Below are positions 1 to 13,052 of a stretch of DNA of 64,000 nucleotides, piece after piece (the stretch's first letter is position 1; each line of letters starts with the position of its first letter). The notes beneath the pieces were generated by a model. That model did no database searches. It was given only the letters and a program-made list of their open reading frames with translations, and was not told the DNA's origin. This stretch comes from Diploscapter coronatus (lineage: Eukaryota > Nematoda > Chromadorea > Rhabditida > Rhabditidae), in NCBI GenBank assembly GCA_964036155.1, contig OZ038423.1, forward strand, positions 23,885,249-23,949,248, given 5' to 3'. The translations under genes and the position numbers were made by a program.

Positions 1-863
1 GACGTTGACAGTTGCCACACTACCGACTCAGGCTCGTACGCTAAGATCAGCTACTCGAGCACCTACAACTAGGCCTGTTCCACACACTCCAATTCGAACT
101 ACAAGATCCATCCATACCACGCGGAGACCTGCCCCGAGGTAGATATTTCTGGAGCTGATTCGAGTTGGCAAGGGCCATTTGACGAATTGACAGATCCTTT
201 CTGTTCTCGCATTATCTCTACCTACCTTAGCTAACCTACTCTACTTTTTTTTTGTAACTATTGAACCCGTCAGTCGATCATTTAAGTACATAAATGCAGT
301 TAAAATTGCAACTTTCACCTTATTATTTACATCACCAAAAGAAAGAATAAAGTTGAGTCATTTAAAGCGCATTCTGAAGACCAATGATGAAACCAATACT
401 TCTTCAGACGTCCCGCACCCCTACCACACTGGCGCAAGCCGAAGCCGTTCGCCAAACTACCACCAAAAGCTGCACGAAGAGTGGCCACCTTCCGAGCTCC
501 CCCACGACGACCAGCACCGCCAAAGCCGATCAGACCGTTCCCACCCGCACCCGTCCGCCCGTTCAGACCTCGACAACCGGTTGGCCATGGTGATCATCCA
601 CCGGGTATATTCCATACTTATCAAAACAATTTATAGCTCTACGTAGAAAGATCCATGTTTGGTTAAAAAGAATAGGCGTCCAATATCATTTCAAACCCCG
701 GGTTAAACTTTAACTTTGAACTTTGAACAATTGAAAGTGTTTTTCAGGGATAAGACCACCGAAAGGAATCGCGCTGACCCTAAATTTGGCCAAACTGAAG
801 GACTTCAAAACCGTCGCGTTCAGACTTTTGCATAGAAGACGAATTGCTCATCGTCATGTCTGA
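1..863 (+). CDS. 3' end of a Pro/Thr/Arg-rich protein gene (partial)
   Basis: Three exons, about 1-138, 408-604 and 748-863 (stop TGA), join in one frame (phases 2 and 1). Exon 1 is Thr/Pro/Arg-rich, with runs such as APTTRPVPHTP and TTRRPAPR. Exon 2 is a basic proline-rich stretch (RPAPLPHW, APPRRPAPPKPIRPFPPAP). Exon 3 is less biased and ends HRRRIAHRHV. The upstream part lies outside the window, so the start, any signal peptide and the family cannot be seen. The composition suggests an extracellular or cuticle-associated disordered tail, but this is inference only. I do not recognise the protein. The joined phases and consistent composition across three exons argue that the model is real. 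Confidence 0.55.
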
Positions 864-2040
864 GCTTAAAGCTTCGAGTTTTGGAATGCCATAACTTTTC
901 TGACATCATGGAGAAAAAAGCAAGGACAATTTCAACACATTTTCTAATTTAACGCCTTTTCTTTCATGTTGCAAGAAGTTGCGTTACTTCCCAGCTCATC
1001 CGAGCTTCGTTTATGATGAAGTTGCATTGTTTTGGGATAATTTTTGATTTTTATAGTTTAAAATAGTGCATCTTTCAAGATTCCTCATTCAACACTTGAG
1101 TGAGTCTCTGAGTGCTCATAATTAAAATAGCTTCTCGTCATTTTAGTCTCCGACATTCTCGTCTCCAAAAATGGGTATTTTGTCACATCATACTGATCTT
1201 AAAGTTATATTCATTGATATTTATCTAGGTGCGCGAGTATTATCTCCGGATTTTATGATTTCAATTAAAAAAGACTGCCGAAAGAATTGTATGTCGACTG
1301 CTCGCATTTTTACATGTGATTTAATAAATTTATGATTGGTCAGTTTCTGAAAAAAATAAAATAGTAACGGTATCAGAATTTGATTTTTGGAACACACTTC
1401 AAGGAATGATCTTCTGCTAATTTTCACTGATATCAATGATATGGAATCATGATAAAACTGCAGGAAGGAAGGAGAAACTGCGAAACTAGTCCAAACTTGT
1501 CACTTATCAATCAATAAACTCGATGAGAAAGTAATGAAGATCGTTTTCGCCAAATTTAAGAAACGTGTTTCCAAAGTTTAAAATGGTTTCGACAGCTTCC
1601 TAACCAGCATTGTCGAAGAGTTCCAATTAAAAAGTTTATTAGTATGAAAGGTCCTGATCTCTATCTTTTAGATTATGACTATTTTAAACACGCATTCAAA
1701 TCAGGGGTGCATAAAAATCAAACTTTTGATTTGTGTTTAACGCAAAATCTCCCAAAATGTGTTCTGCGTTAATGTTGGTTAATAACGCGTTATCTTTGTA
1801 CATCCTTAATTCAAGTGATGAAATTTAACATGATAACGCGTTGATAGTGAGTTAAAATGAAAAAATATTTATAAATTGTAGAAATTAGATTAATTTGTGT
1901 GAATATAGACTTCTTTTCCATGTAATTCAATATATTCCCTTCAAAGTGAATGTAAAATGAAATTAAATGCGAAAAGTGGATATTTAAAGTATAGAACGTT
2001 GGAGTTGATTGATTTTCGGAAACAAAATAGATGTCTGTAA
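864..2040. other. intergenic, no gene seen
   Basis: AT-rich sequence with many stops in all frames. No repeat, RNA gene or convincing exon pair was recognised. Confidence 0.5.
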
Positions 2041-2053
2041 ATTGACCATTTTG

Positions 2054-2381
2054 CTTCTAACCATTTTTACATTATGTTATGTAGCGGCAGAACCTGAACC
2101 CAAACCTTATCACGTAAAATAAATAATTAAAATAATTCATTTTAAAGGTTTGAATTGTAGAAGTTAATAGCCTATCATTATTCGTCTTCTGAGTTCACTG
2201 AAGAGATTAATGCCGTAGCGCATAAATCTAAATCTAAACCTAAAATTAAGCCATTACCTTTCCCTAGGCTTGTTAGGCATAAATATAAACCATTCGACCA
2301 AAACTACTGGAAATGGAAGGCACTATTCAGCCAGTACAAGAAAAGTTCGTCAAGAAATTCGAGTCAGCACTTGATGTAAGT
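2054..2381 (+). CDS. possible small secreted basic protein (start unresolved)
   Basis: A hydrophobic stretch (LTILLLTIFTLCYVAAEPEP) resembles a signal peptide with an Ala-x-Ala type cleavage site, and ends at a GTAAAA donor near 2115. A phase-compatible exon from about 2160 continues KLIAYHYSSSEF, then a Lys/Pro-rich segment (HKSKSKPKIKPLPFPR), and reaches a stop after QHLM near 2380. No in-frame ATG precedes the signal-like segment in the visible exon, so either a further upstream exon is missing or the locus is degenerate. No family is recognised. Confidence 0.3.
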
Positions 2382-3164
2382 TAAAATTCATTAACTAGTA
2401 AAATTATATCGTAAAATCGTTACTCCTTAATATAAGTAGTTTGGAAGAATAATTGCACCCTATCGTGCTATTATATTCCAATTATTATATCCAAAAATAT
2501 TTTTCATATATATTTCGATGCTGTGATATTACGGCTTTTCTAAGTTGCCCGTTAGAGGTGTTCTCGGAATTCTGGTCCCGGGTTTTTCCAAATTGAAATT
2601 TCGAAAATCACTGTTACCCAATATTTTCTGTGAAGTTTCACATTTCAGATAATTGCAAAATCTGAAAACCATACAACTGATCAAAAGAAAAGGAGTTCGC
2701 AGTTAACGAAACCATTGATAGCGTCCTCAAGGATCTAGAGAAAATGGTTGAAAACGTAATGTTTTGTGTATCGCACACATTTTATTTAAACACATATTAT
2801 CTTACGACAATTATTTTTTACCGAGTAAAGTGAAGAGATTGTCGTACAATACTATTATTTCTATTTCAGTTTATTTGAAACATACGTTATTCTAGAATAC
2901 CGAAAAAAGAAAGCGATGATTTCATTGGCTTTTGAAATCCTTTAATGAAGATCGTGATTCAGGAAGCACCACCAAGACATTCATTTTTCCAACCGGAAGA
3001 CACACGAAGCCCCTTCGGTAAACGTTTGGCAACTTAGAAATTGTACGATATCATGACACGAGATATGGCAAAATAGAATGAGAAAGGTTGCCTACCCTAC
3101 CTTATTTTATATTTCGCGTCATTACTATTTTCGATTTCCAAATAGCCCTAGTTTGCAGATCTCC

Positions 3165-3407
3165 TTTAGGTATACAACGACGACTAAGTCTAAGCCCACT
3201 ACTATGGATGTCAGATCCACTGTAATTCCGAATGATCTCGGAATCTATAGAAAACCCTACCCCATTTCGCATAGGGTCCATTATGAACCATCGATTCAAA
3301 AATACAACTACGATTATGATCCAGATACCACAGATACAAATTGTAATCCATGGGACTGGGGAACTCCATGCTTTATGCCAGACCTCGCAGCGAGATGGGG
3401 TAAATAA
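3165..3407 (+). CDS. possible terminal exon of an unknown Tyr/Asp-rich protein
   Basis: After a TTTGCAG acceptor an open frame runs to a TAA at 3407. It encodes a Thr-rich lead, then a Tyr/His/Asp-rich tail with motifs YRKPYPISHRVHYEP and YNYDYDPDTTDTNCNPWDWG. The composition is far from random translation of AT-rich DNA and resembles the end of a secreted low-complexity protein. I could not join it with confidence to an upstream exon: candidates around 2650-2760 are out of frame or interrupted. It could be part of the secreted gene just upstream, or a pseudogene fragment. Confidence 0.3.
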   Translation, partial: FRYTTTTKSKPTTMDVRSTVIPNDLGIYRKPYPISHRVHYEPSIQKYNYDYDPDTTDTNCNPWDWGTPCFMPDLAARWGK

Positions 3408-4426
3408 GTTGGTACTATTTTTGGTAGCCAAGTATCATTCTGTGGTGCTATATAGCAAACTTTATGATATCAATTTGATTTGATAAATGCATAATAAAGG
3501 GGATTTACCTCGAAGAAATTTGTCATTGAATCATTAAATTAAAAGAAATTTATTTCTATACTAATCGGGTTGAAGGAATAGGTCTACTTTTCAAAGAAAA
3601 ATAGACCTATCGTTTTACTTCATAGACAAAGCGAGAAGATAAAATATTCTGAATTCTGAATCACAATAATCGGGTATTTTTCACTAACACTCAATTTATT
3701 CTTTTTAAATATATCTTAGACTAAAATGAACTCTGAAAATCACTAGTATTTTCTTGCAAGGAAAAAATTATGTGGAATGAACAAAATCATCGATAAAATA
3801 CCTATGTATCGGAGAAGAATTTGAGAAAATCTTGGTTCGAGTTGAAGGTAAATTTGATGAAACTTTATGGGTTGTAGAGCAGAAAGATGAGGGGTCTGGA
3901 AATTGGCTGTTTCAAGAAATTTTTGATCAACATTCAATTTTCTAGCTCATTAATTTTTCACGTCTCTCGAAACCAAATCGATTTTCAGTTAATTTTTAAG
4001 CTTTTTTTAAGGAAAAATGAAAACATCCCTAATTTTATGTTTTAGCAACTTTTCGGTCGAACTCGATTTTCCATTTCTATTTCTATTTCATGAATGCCTC
4101 AGTAATTAAATGCTGTGAATCAATTCTAGCCAAGAAAAGTATAGGTTTAAAAAAATCGAGTCTAAACTCATTTTTCATTAAGCAATGGTTTTTCTTATTT
4201 CTGAAAATTGACGAAAGCTTCCAAAAGTCTAATTAAACCGAGAAATTAGTTCAATTTTGCAATGCAAAGTAACGTTCAAAATCGAAAAAGTTTCTAGAAA
4301 AAATTCTTCCCAATTTACTATAAGAAATATTTTTAAAAACCCTAACTTTTCACCAAATCACTGGTTCCTTTCAACTTTACAAATAATAATAATTCAAAAC
4401 GAACTCACCCAATTCAAAAATGTCCT
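3408..4426. other. intergenic, no gene seen
   Basis: AT-rich sequence between the weak 3.2 kb exon and the 3' end of the V-ATPase gene. No supported feature. Confidence 0.5.
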
Positions 4427-6261
4427 TCACGAGAAGAGCACGGGCAGATCGTCCTCATTGCTGAGCATATTCTTTGAAGGAGGAGGTCTGTTCTCTGTGG
4501 CCTCCTCATCTTCTTCGCCACGAGCAATCCGTTCTCTCTTCCTATCCAACTCGTCCGCCTCCTTCTGTTTCTTCTTGTTCGCTTGGATCTTCTTCATTCT
4601 GAAGTTAATTGGGATAGTTAGGACAATAATTAGACTTCTGCATTTATCTAGAATTCAGGAATTAGGAAAAAGAAAGACTTCGATAACAGATATTTAGATA
4701 AAATAGTTAGGGTCATTAACTTTGCCTTTATGCTTGATAATTACTTGTTTGGGTAAATAGAAAGGTGATCAATGAGAAAATTTGTATCAAGACTTTTAAA
4801 AATCTTGAATTTTGCAAACTTTAAGAAAATCATGTACCTGAAGAACTCCTCTCTTTCCATCTCGTCCAACTCGGTGACGATGTACGACAGCGTGTTTTCG
4901 ATACGGGGAATGATCACTGAAAAGAGATCAAACTCTTCTGGTAAATGATCATTTTTGAAAAGAAATCGACTTTCTCTTACCATGCTCAATAGCATTGACG
5001 CGCCGATTGGTGACCTTGATGGCTTCGTCGAGAGTGATGAAACACGTCTGCAGAGTCGCCAGCTCGACAAGCAACTCGATCGCCTTGAAATTTTTTAGTC
5101 TTTTTTAGGAAAAGATCTCTTTTGACAAGTGATCAAATATGCTTCAATTTTGTGAAAGTCATTCTTTACATTTTTAAAATTAACTTCGCATTAGTTGGCA
5201 ACAAATATAAAAAATACAAATAACTGAGGAAATAGCTCTCAAGAAATCACGCATAAGAATTGCAACTTTTAATTTTTAATTCTACGACGACCAGGTTATT
5301 AGAAAATAAATAAAACAGTAAAGTCCGACCTTATTGTAATTCTTCTTGAGTCTGGCGATGTTGGCGCCGCCTTTGCCCAGACCAGTTAAGTCGTAGGCGT
5401 CTGGCCCGTCTGCGTACGCGTCGAATATCGGCAGCATCACACCTAGGAAATGAGAATAAAATAAAAATTACTTTTCAGCAGTAAAATGTTTTTTTTTCTA
5501 AATGAAAAAATAAGATTATGGCAGTTTTTTGCGAAACTATTTTTAAGATCCAGTAAAAACTTTCATACCGACGACGTTCTCTTTCTTGGTGCGGACCCTG
5601 TACTGTGCCTGGCTGACGTTCTGAATGACGGTGTGCGAGAAGTCGCCCGCCGTGAATTTGGCTTCGGCCAGAGAAAATGCAGCCTCCTTCATCACCTCGC
5701 CCATCAGCACTTTGTTCTGGAAAAAAATATTCTTTGAACAATTCTCGAATAAAATTTTGGAAGAAAATAAAGACATTGATCGGTAAACAATTCTAGAACA
5801 ACAATATCTTGTTGGAAAAAAACTATTATTTGAAAATCTAGCTTGGTATGTGATATCTTTAGAACAAATATGATTGTTTTCAATTTTTATAGAAAACTTA
5901 AGGAATAGAATCGTTTTAAGGTTTAAAAGAATTCTTTGAAAAATTCGACATACCTCGACGATTTTCTTGAGGATCTCACGGAATCTCAAATTCAGGGCAT
6001 CGGCCTTCTTCTTCAGCAACGAGTGACCCTTCTGAGCGCCCTTCAAACGGGCCTTCATCAGAGTCTGTGCCCTGAAAACTTGAACTTTTAGCCTTTTCTG
6101 CATTTTTTATTTGTCATCGAATTTAGAAGCTAGGTGGTGTAGAAACAGATGAAGATGATCAGTCAATAAAAATTTAGAGCGTCATTTTTTTCAATTTTTC
6201 AAAATTTTTCTTACATTCGAGATGGGAACACGGAGATACGATCCTTGCCTCCGCCCGACAT
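4427..6261 (-). CDS. vha-14: V-type proton ATPase subunit D
   Basis: Seven exons on the minus strand (6215-6261, 5954-6071, 5569-5716, 5330-5442, 4981-5083, 4838-4916, 4427-4598) give about 259 residues, the usual length for subunit D. The start [16 protein letters not shown] is followed by the family core [20 protein letters not shown], then [39 protein letters not shown] and [16 protein letters not shown]. Subunit D is the antiparallel coiled-coil central stalk of the V1 sector. It rotates inside the A3B3 hexamer and couples ATP hydrolysis to proton pumping into acidic organelles. The C-terminal tail after the conserved helix is charged and low in conservation, as in relatives. All splice phases agree and there is no sign of damage. 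Confidence 0.95.
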
Positions 6262-6973
6262 TTTTGGACCTGCAAAAAAAGAATTTTAAACTCGATTTTC
6301 GAAATTTCAAGAAAACATTCAAAGGGCGAATTTTACATAAAACGATGGAGAATTTCAGGTCGAGCAAAATGAGATCAAATTTGATCAAATTGATGATGGT
6401 CTGATAAAGATCCTGGCTGAAAAAGGTCGGAAATCGATGAAAATCGAGGAAGAATGAGAGAACCAAAGACTAGAGATTCACGCTTTTGACGGGTTTGCAA
6501 GGGCGCCGCACACTTTTCGCGACACTCAACTGACTCGATCAGTTTCAATTTTCATCTCCCATTTTCAAAGCTTCCCGAAATTAGCCCCGATTTTTCAATT
6601 TCCAGCCTAAAAGTGGTGAAATTCAGTCATTTCCAGCTGTCGCTTTGTTGTGTACACGGGTTTTTTAAATTAATTTTGAGCAATTACCCTTTAACCAAAT
6701 TTGGAAGAAATCTTTTCTCGAAGAAAAAGTATTTTTTATTGATTTCTTGGTCCAAGAATCTTCTCGAAATTAAAAAAAATCTATTTTGACTGATTTATGT
6801 CTTCAGAAAGCAGACTGTTTTCTTGATTTTTCATTTTACCTGTACTCAGCCAGATTTATATATTTTTTTATTTTGCTGATTTGATTTCCGAAAACACTAT
6901 TTTTCTGATTTTTTAAAAACTTCTAATTTCCAGATTACTCACCCCAATTGACAAAAATCGCGCCATTTTTGGA
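6262..6973. promoter_or_regulatory. divergent intergenic region between vha-14 and an unknown gene
   Basis: About 710 bp separate the start of the V-ATPase gene (-) from the next gene (+). The region must hold both promoters. No clear TATA box or repeat was identified. Confidence 0.35.
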
Positions 6974-8289
6974 ATGTCGCATGTGGATGAAATCGTTGAC
7001 TTGACTGGCGGATCGCAGAGCAGCGGCGTGAGATTATTTTTTTTTCAAGAAAAAACAAAAATATGTTTTTATAGCTATTGAAAGCCACCGACCTTCCTCG
7101 AAAATACAAATTTTTTCGCCAAAAATTAGTTTTCTGATTTCTTTTCAGAAAATCTGAAGAAAAAATATTTTCTTTCCGACAAAAGTCAGAAATGTGTTGT
7201 GTTTTGCAGCTGAGCGAGGAGGACAAATACTACGAGAACCTCGTGGACATCGAGCTGAAGAAGAGCGAGTCCGCGATGCGCGTCAACAACCGCAACGAAA
7301 TCAGCATCTCCCTTCCAAAAAGTTCGCTTTTCTGGTTTTTTAAATCCAGAAATCTTGTTTTTTTCTCCAAAATGTCCCAGAAAATCTATAATCGATCTAA
7401 AGACAACGAATTTTGCTAAAATTACGCAGAAAAATCGATATTTTATGGGAAAAACAACGTCCTTTATTCAAAATTACACGAAAACTGATAATTTATTTCT
7501 AACTAACGTCGTTTACCAAAATGACGCATTAATTCCAGAGCGTAACAGTTTCTCGGACGACGACCTGGAGGCGTACGATCTGGACGACACCTTCGATCTG
7601 TCTGTCGAAGAGAAACTCGCGAGAATGAGCGAGAAGGCCAAGGAGAAGGATATCAAGAAGAAGCAAGAGGAGTTGGAAGGTCAATTTTCGATTTAAAAAA
7701 AATATCGCAAATTTTTAAGTTTAAAAATCCAACAAACATTGAAAAAAATTGGCAAATATTATTTTGGGTTCTCTACTTATCGAACTTTGAAGCATACCTG
7801 ATAATTCGAAAAGATTCAATTTCATCTTCATTTGGCACTATCGTATTGAGAAAACCTGCATATTTAACACTTAGAAATAACATATTATTAAAATGTGAAA
7901 TTTTCAATTTTCAGCCCTGGAAAACCTGGCTCGTGGCGGCGTCTTCGAGTCGCCCGGTTCTGTTCGCAACAAGCACGGCTACTACATCTCCGTTCCCAGC
8001 ATCGAAGAGGGCAAGAAATTGATCAAGTCGGTTTTCCTTATTTTTAAGATATACCAGACGATTTTACGATCTATCCTTTATCATGTGAAAAGCATTTTGT
8101 CGATTTTTGAGCTAGTTTTAGAATATCAGATAGTTTTAATGCCTATCCTTTAATATGTGATGGACATTTTAGCAAGTGGTTCTAAAATTATACCATCCAT
8201 TTAAATTCCTACCCTTAACTATATGACGATTTTCCAATTATTGGTTTTTCAGTGAGATTAAATCGACGATGAAGCCTGATGAAAGCTGA
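6974..8289 (+). CDS. unknown small acidic/coiled protein, 151 aa
   Basis: Five exons (6974-7027, 7210-7321, 7539-7679, 7915-8026, 8253-8289) total 456 nt and read through in phase to TGA. The N-terminus is MSHVDEIVDLTGGSQSSG. Next come a charged segment (EEDKYYENLVDIELKKSES), an acidic patch (FSDDDLEAYDLDDTFDLSVE), a lysine/glutamate helix (EKAKEKDIKKKQEELEALE) and a C-terminal block (ESPGSVRNKHGYYISVPSIE). There is no signal peptide or membrane segment, so it is probably intracellular. GC content and codon use in these exons are clearly higher than in the introns, supporting real coding sequence. I do not recognise the family. The first intron has a weak donor (GTGAGA). Confidence 0.7.
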
Positions 8290-9257
8290 CTTTCCACCCC
8301 CTTCTTCGCTCGGCAAAAACCAAGCATTCGCTAGAAATCTCGGGTCCTCACAACGTCATTTCGTTCCACTATTTGACTCGTAAAATTCACTTGTCTAAAA
8401 GATACCCTAATTTGATGAAATGACTGATTTTTCATACAGGTGTGTACAGTCTTCCTCAGAGTTTATTGTATCCCCTTATTTTTGCCAAACTTTCTACCCT
8501 GTAAAACCCACATCAACTAATTTCTAAATTTATTTATCAGAATGCAAACATTTTTCCTGAAGGAGCACTTATTTGATGAATTTTACATACTGATTCGGAG
8601 TCTGTGAAATAAGAGTTTAAACTTTTTTTTTATTTTTGAAAGAAAAAAATGTTGGAAACATTGAAATATTTGAAAATTTTAGCATGAAATTCGAAGTTGC
8701 CGTAGAATTTTCAGAGCTACGGTTCATTGATAAAAGGTGCTAGTGTCCAAGAACTTTAAGGTAGGCAGATTTTCATACTACAAGGTACAATTTTACATAG
8801 GTTAATCAGGGCTTAGGCAAGACCTACCTTTCACCGTCGGTATCTATAGTAACCGGAAATTGTAATAGGGGTAAATAGGAAAGACTCGTTACCTAAGAAT
8901 AAGATTTTCCTTCACCTATTTCCTAAATATTATTTCTGGAGGCTATATAGATTGTTGAAATTTTTGAAAATGCTGGCTATTGAGGTTCATGAAGGTAGAT
9001 TTTTGGATGTTTCAGAAATTATTTTAAAGGGACATTCGCTATTTCACGGCACGAAATGTTTGCTATATCACGGCATGATTTAGTAGCATGAAGAAAGAAG
9101 GGTTATTTCAAGCCTATTGAAGATCGCGCCGTCGTATAATACAAATATCATGCCATAGCGTGCCGTCGTGCCATATTAAAAAAAATGAGGGGTAAAGGAT
9201 ATTTGGCAATTTTTGAGTTTTATTTCAAATTTGAAAAAATTAAGATATTTTTTAGGA
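8290..9257. other. intergenic region upstream of odr-4
   Basis: No open exon. A TTTTTTAG directly before the odr-4 ATG (9252-9257) looks like a trans-splice acceptor. The roughly 970 bp spacing is longer than typical operon spacing in Caenorhabditis. Confidence 0.4.
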
Positions 9258-12200
9258 ATGATCATTTTCGACCAGCCTCTAGAGCAGTGGATTGACAAGG
9301 CGGTTAAGCAGGTAATCTAAAAAAAAACGATCAAATATTGTTAAAAGAGGTCAAATTTCAGCACTGCACGGCTGAGAAAGAGCTCTCGATTCCAGCGTCG
9401 GTCTATTACTTGATCGGTTCTTTCGCGTCAGATGGGGACTTTCACATCGCACACGCCGCCAAATGTCCCGTACCTGCGACAGCTTTGGAGGAGGTTATTT
9501 TTATTCTTTTTAATTAAAACAAATTACCTATTTTATACAATGTACATTTTTAAGTATTGTTTTTTTTTTTTTTTTAAATATAAAGCCTATCTTTAAAATA
9601 GATGATTTTTAGGGCGGTGATAGCCTTTCCAAGTCCTTGGACGATGAGTGGATTTCTGACAACGCGGAGAAGTTAGTTAGAATGCTGCCCGGGGGTGTCC
9701 ATCTTGTCGGTACGATTTTAAAATTTGATCCCCGATTATATGTGAAATATTGAAGTTTTGTTTACTTTTGAAACCGGCGATTTTTAGAGCATAAGAATTT
9801 CTTATTTGTTTTGCAATAGACGCATTTAAGGAAACTAAAGAAAAATATAATAACTCGTTAAATTTGAAAAAATTTTGAAACATAACATTTTCGAATTTAT
9901 AAATTATATGATACCCTGCCGCACAATAGAAGTTTAATTTATCGCGTTAACTTAGAAATATTTGAAAGATTACTTTTGAGGACTCGGTTGGTTTTCATCC
10001 AAGTCGGTCTACACGAATCACAAGAACACGATTTCCCGAACGCTGGCCAGAATTCAACGGTCCTCGAACCAACTCACCACTATGAATCTGGCTTCTGTTT
10101 CGGATCACTTGGTAGACGCTATTTTAGCAACAAATTATTGTTATTTGTCGAAACTTTTCCACACTATTTCCCCTACTTCGAAACTTTGTCTTATCCATAG
10201 TTTTGCGTTCTGACATTATCATAATTGAAACTGCAATTAATTAATTTATTTTAAAAAGAATTTCAGATCTCGGTTTTCGTCGAGACCCCAAACGGAAAAC
10301 CGATCGGGCAAATCATCGAAGTCGTCAGGAAAGGTCCCGATTCTCCCACGAAAATCAGCTTTAGCAAGGTTGGACAAATTTTTCAAATTGTATTTGTTCC
10401 TTTTCATCTAGTATGTTTCACCAATTCTCGTATTATTCTGTGGATTTTTAAAGATTCAGTATCACTTTGATGTGGATAAGAAAAAAATTGTAAAAAGTCA
10501 TTTAGAAAAAATGATCTTTCAGCTCGAATGGATCTCGTTGGTCTCGAACGCCTCTGCGAGAATCAACGTCAACGTGCCCGCCCTACCCTCACATCACGAG
10601 TTCTATAACCATTTCCGTGCAGCCATTAGCAAGTTCGCGGAAAACCTTCTCGAATGCGAATATGTAAGCTGGCTACTCTAATTAGCGTATTTAGAAGAGG
10701 TTTTTATTTGAAAAGGGATTAGTTTTATAACAAGATCTTTGTTTTTAAAAGAGATCATCTTTAAAGAAGTAGATAAAATTTTATAGAAAAATAGAATTTT
10801 TTCTGAAAAGAGATCAAAAATTTTCAGATGCTATTCGACAACCAGCTAATGGACAAAGACGACCCGTTATTCAAGGACGCGAAAAAAGGCAGGAAAAACG
10901 CGCTGGAAGTCCAACTTTTCATCGATCCTTGTTGTGAGTTTTTAAAGGATATAACATTTTGAAAAAAACGATCAAAATTTAAAGAGATAAAAATTGAAAT
11001 TTTCAGATCAAAGAGAAAACTCTGGTTTTCCATTCCAAGCTACGAATCTTCATGAAATTCTTTTCGACATGGAAATTCGAGCGGCCGTCCCTTCGAGATC
11101 CAAAGTCGAGGCAGCCATGCTCGCCGTGAAGCATCACCTGATCAGGACACTGGCTGCGAGAGCGGGTAAGATTATTTTTCCTGCATAAAAATATCATTTA
11201 ATTCTACAGCAAAGTTTGCAAATCTGTTTTGAACTTTATCTATCTTGAAACTTGTATTTTTTTAAAAATGTTTTCTATTTCATTAATACCAAATACAAAT
11301 CAAAAGCCGCCGAATTTTGGTTTCAACTTATCATTCTAAACTGTGGAACTTATCTAAAAGTTTCAGAACTCCACTATGAATCTATGGAAATCGTAGAAGA
11401 GCCTGGCGGTGCGCGACCTACTCATTGTTCTGTTCATCAGTTGCCCAGGTAAATATTCAAAAATAGCTAAATTAAAAAAATAAATCATAAAAATGGTTTA
11501 TATTAATATTCTTGAGTTATGTTTAAATTGCTATAAATTTAGGAGATAATTATTTTGATCTTAGGCCTGCCACAACCGTGCTCTACGGTCAATCTTCCAT
11601 TCTCATTTCGGACTATCTCTTCGAGGCAGATACAGTAGAAGACGCGCAGAGGAACATTGATGAAATGCTCGAAATGCCTGTCAATATCGGTAATCAATTT
11701 AAACAGCGCCATTAATTAAAATTACGGTTTTGTAGCAAAAATGGGATAATTTTTATAATAATTAATTAATGATTTTTGAAGGCTGCAGATTTTTACAAAA
11801 AATAAACCAACCCCTATTCACTGAGCCAAGCATACCAAATTAGCATATTTTCAGAGCACGTTGATGAAGGCTGGGAGAGAGCCTTGGAACCGCAAGAAAT
11901 GGAAATGATTAGGGCTCCAATCGAAGATCAACCACTCATTTTTGATGATTCCAGTGATAAAGGTATATTTTGGTCTTTTATTAAAAAATGATTTTTAAAA
12001 CGTCATGAACCGCAAATACGTTCATTTTTAACAATGCCTTAAGATGAGTACGCTTAATTTTTTATTGTACTTAAAAACTAATCTAAACCTCATCAAATGT
12101 CTTTTTTGCAAAAAAATGGTTAATTTTCGTGACGTCTTTTAAAATACTATGATTTTTGGGGTAACGTTATTTATGCTAGTACGCTTTATTTTTCCTAACG

Positions 12201-12319
12201 TAATTACCAAAAGTACGGTTTCAGCTGGCTCCTGGATGTACACGTCCTTTCTGCTAATCGCGTTGGCGGTACTCGTGGCATTTGTGGGCATCTTTCTCTA
12301 TTACGCGATGAACAAATGA
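9258..12319 (+). CDS. odr-4: ODR-4 homologue, tail-anchored membrane protein
   Basis: Twelve exons (9258-9311, 9362-9493, 9613-9709, 9981-10111, 10267-10368, 10523-10663, 10828-10933, 11007-11165, 11367-11448, 11565-11689, 11855-11962, 12225-12319) total 1332 nt, 443 aa, close to the known length of ODR-4. Diagnostic stretches are IPASVYYLIGSFASDGDF, MLPGGVHLVGLGWFSSK, PTTVLYGQSSILISDYLFE and a single C-terminal membrane helix (SFLLIALAVLVAFVGIFLYY) followed by AMNK. In C. elegans ODR-4 is needed to deliver chemoreceptors to cilia. The vertebrate homologue partners the UFM1 protease UFSP2 at the ER. The ATG follows an AG preceded by a T-run, fitting a trans-spliced start. No break was seen. 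Confidence 0.9.
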
Positions 12320-13052
12320 AACACATGAGATTTTTGGGATTACGGTAGTTTTTTTAACGATTTTCACAACTTGGAAAATCCTAACGTCGTAATCTCGTAG
12401 CATACGAAATAGTATGGAGAAAGTCTCTACCCTGTCTTGGCTTTTACCTAACATATATACTGTTTTGCATATTACGATGCTACGATATTATACGACATTT
12501 TCAAATTAGCGATTTTTCTAATTCTTTGGAAATCTAACTTATCATAATGTGAATTTTTGGGTCTATCAAATCTATCATCCATTGAAATCGCTTTTACTTC
12601 TACTTGAAAATGGTATGTGATACTTGGAACTTTTCTGACTTTTGAAATACAAAAGAAGGAGTATTTTTAATGTATTGTTTTTTTAAAGAATAAATTATTT
12701 CATCGATTTTTACTCTTTTACTTAGAATTCAAACTAATTGAAGTAATTCAGCGATTTTTATTCGGCTTTTCAGTTTACGAACAATATGCAAACCTCATAG
12801 CATTATGTGGTACAGAACATAAGTAAACGAAATAGCGTAAGATACGATTGTTTTTCCGCGTTATTTTAGCTGATGTCTAAAATAATATATTTTCGAAAAT
12901 TAGATAATGAAGATGTCATGTAATGTCAATCAATCAATTTGAGGTGCAAAAATGTCCGAAATAGACACGTGCTCTCTTGCTTTTGGCCATATTCACCTCA
13001 CTTCTCCATGTCTCGATCCTCATTTTTCACCTCAAATCATTCTCGTCCAAAA
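12320..13052. other. intergenic, no gene seen
   Basis: AT-rich spacer between odr-4 and the next plus-strand gene. No supported feature. Confidence 0.45.

Noticed and set aside
2648..2760. Possible exon with charged helical residues (VNETIDSVLKDLEKMVEN)
   Set aside because: It can be joined to the preceding exon only by assuming a frameshift. Acceptors in the needed frame are missing. It may be a pseudogene trace, but is too weak to call.
12939..13052. Upstream in-frame start for the type I membrane protein
   Set aside because: It would place about 38 residues in front of a clear signal peptide; the ATG at 13053 is the better start.
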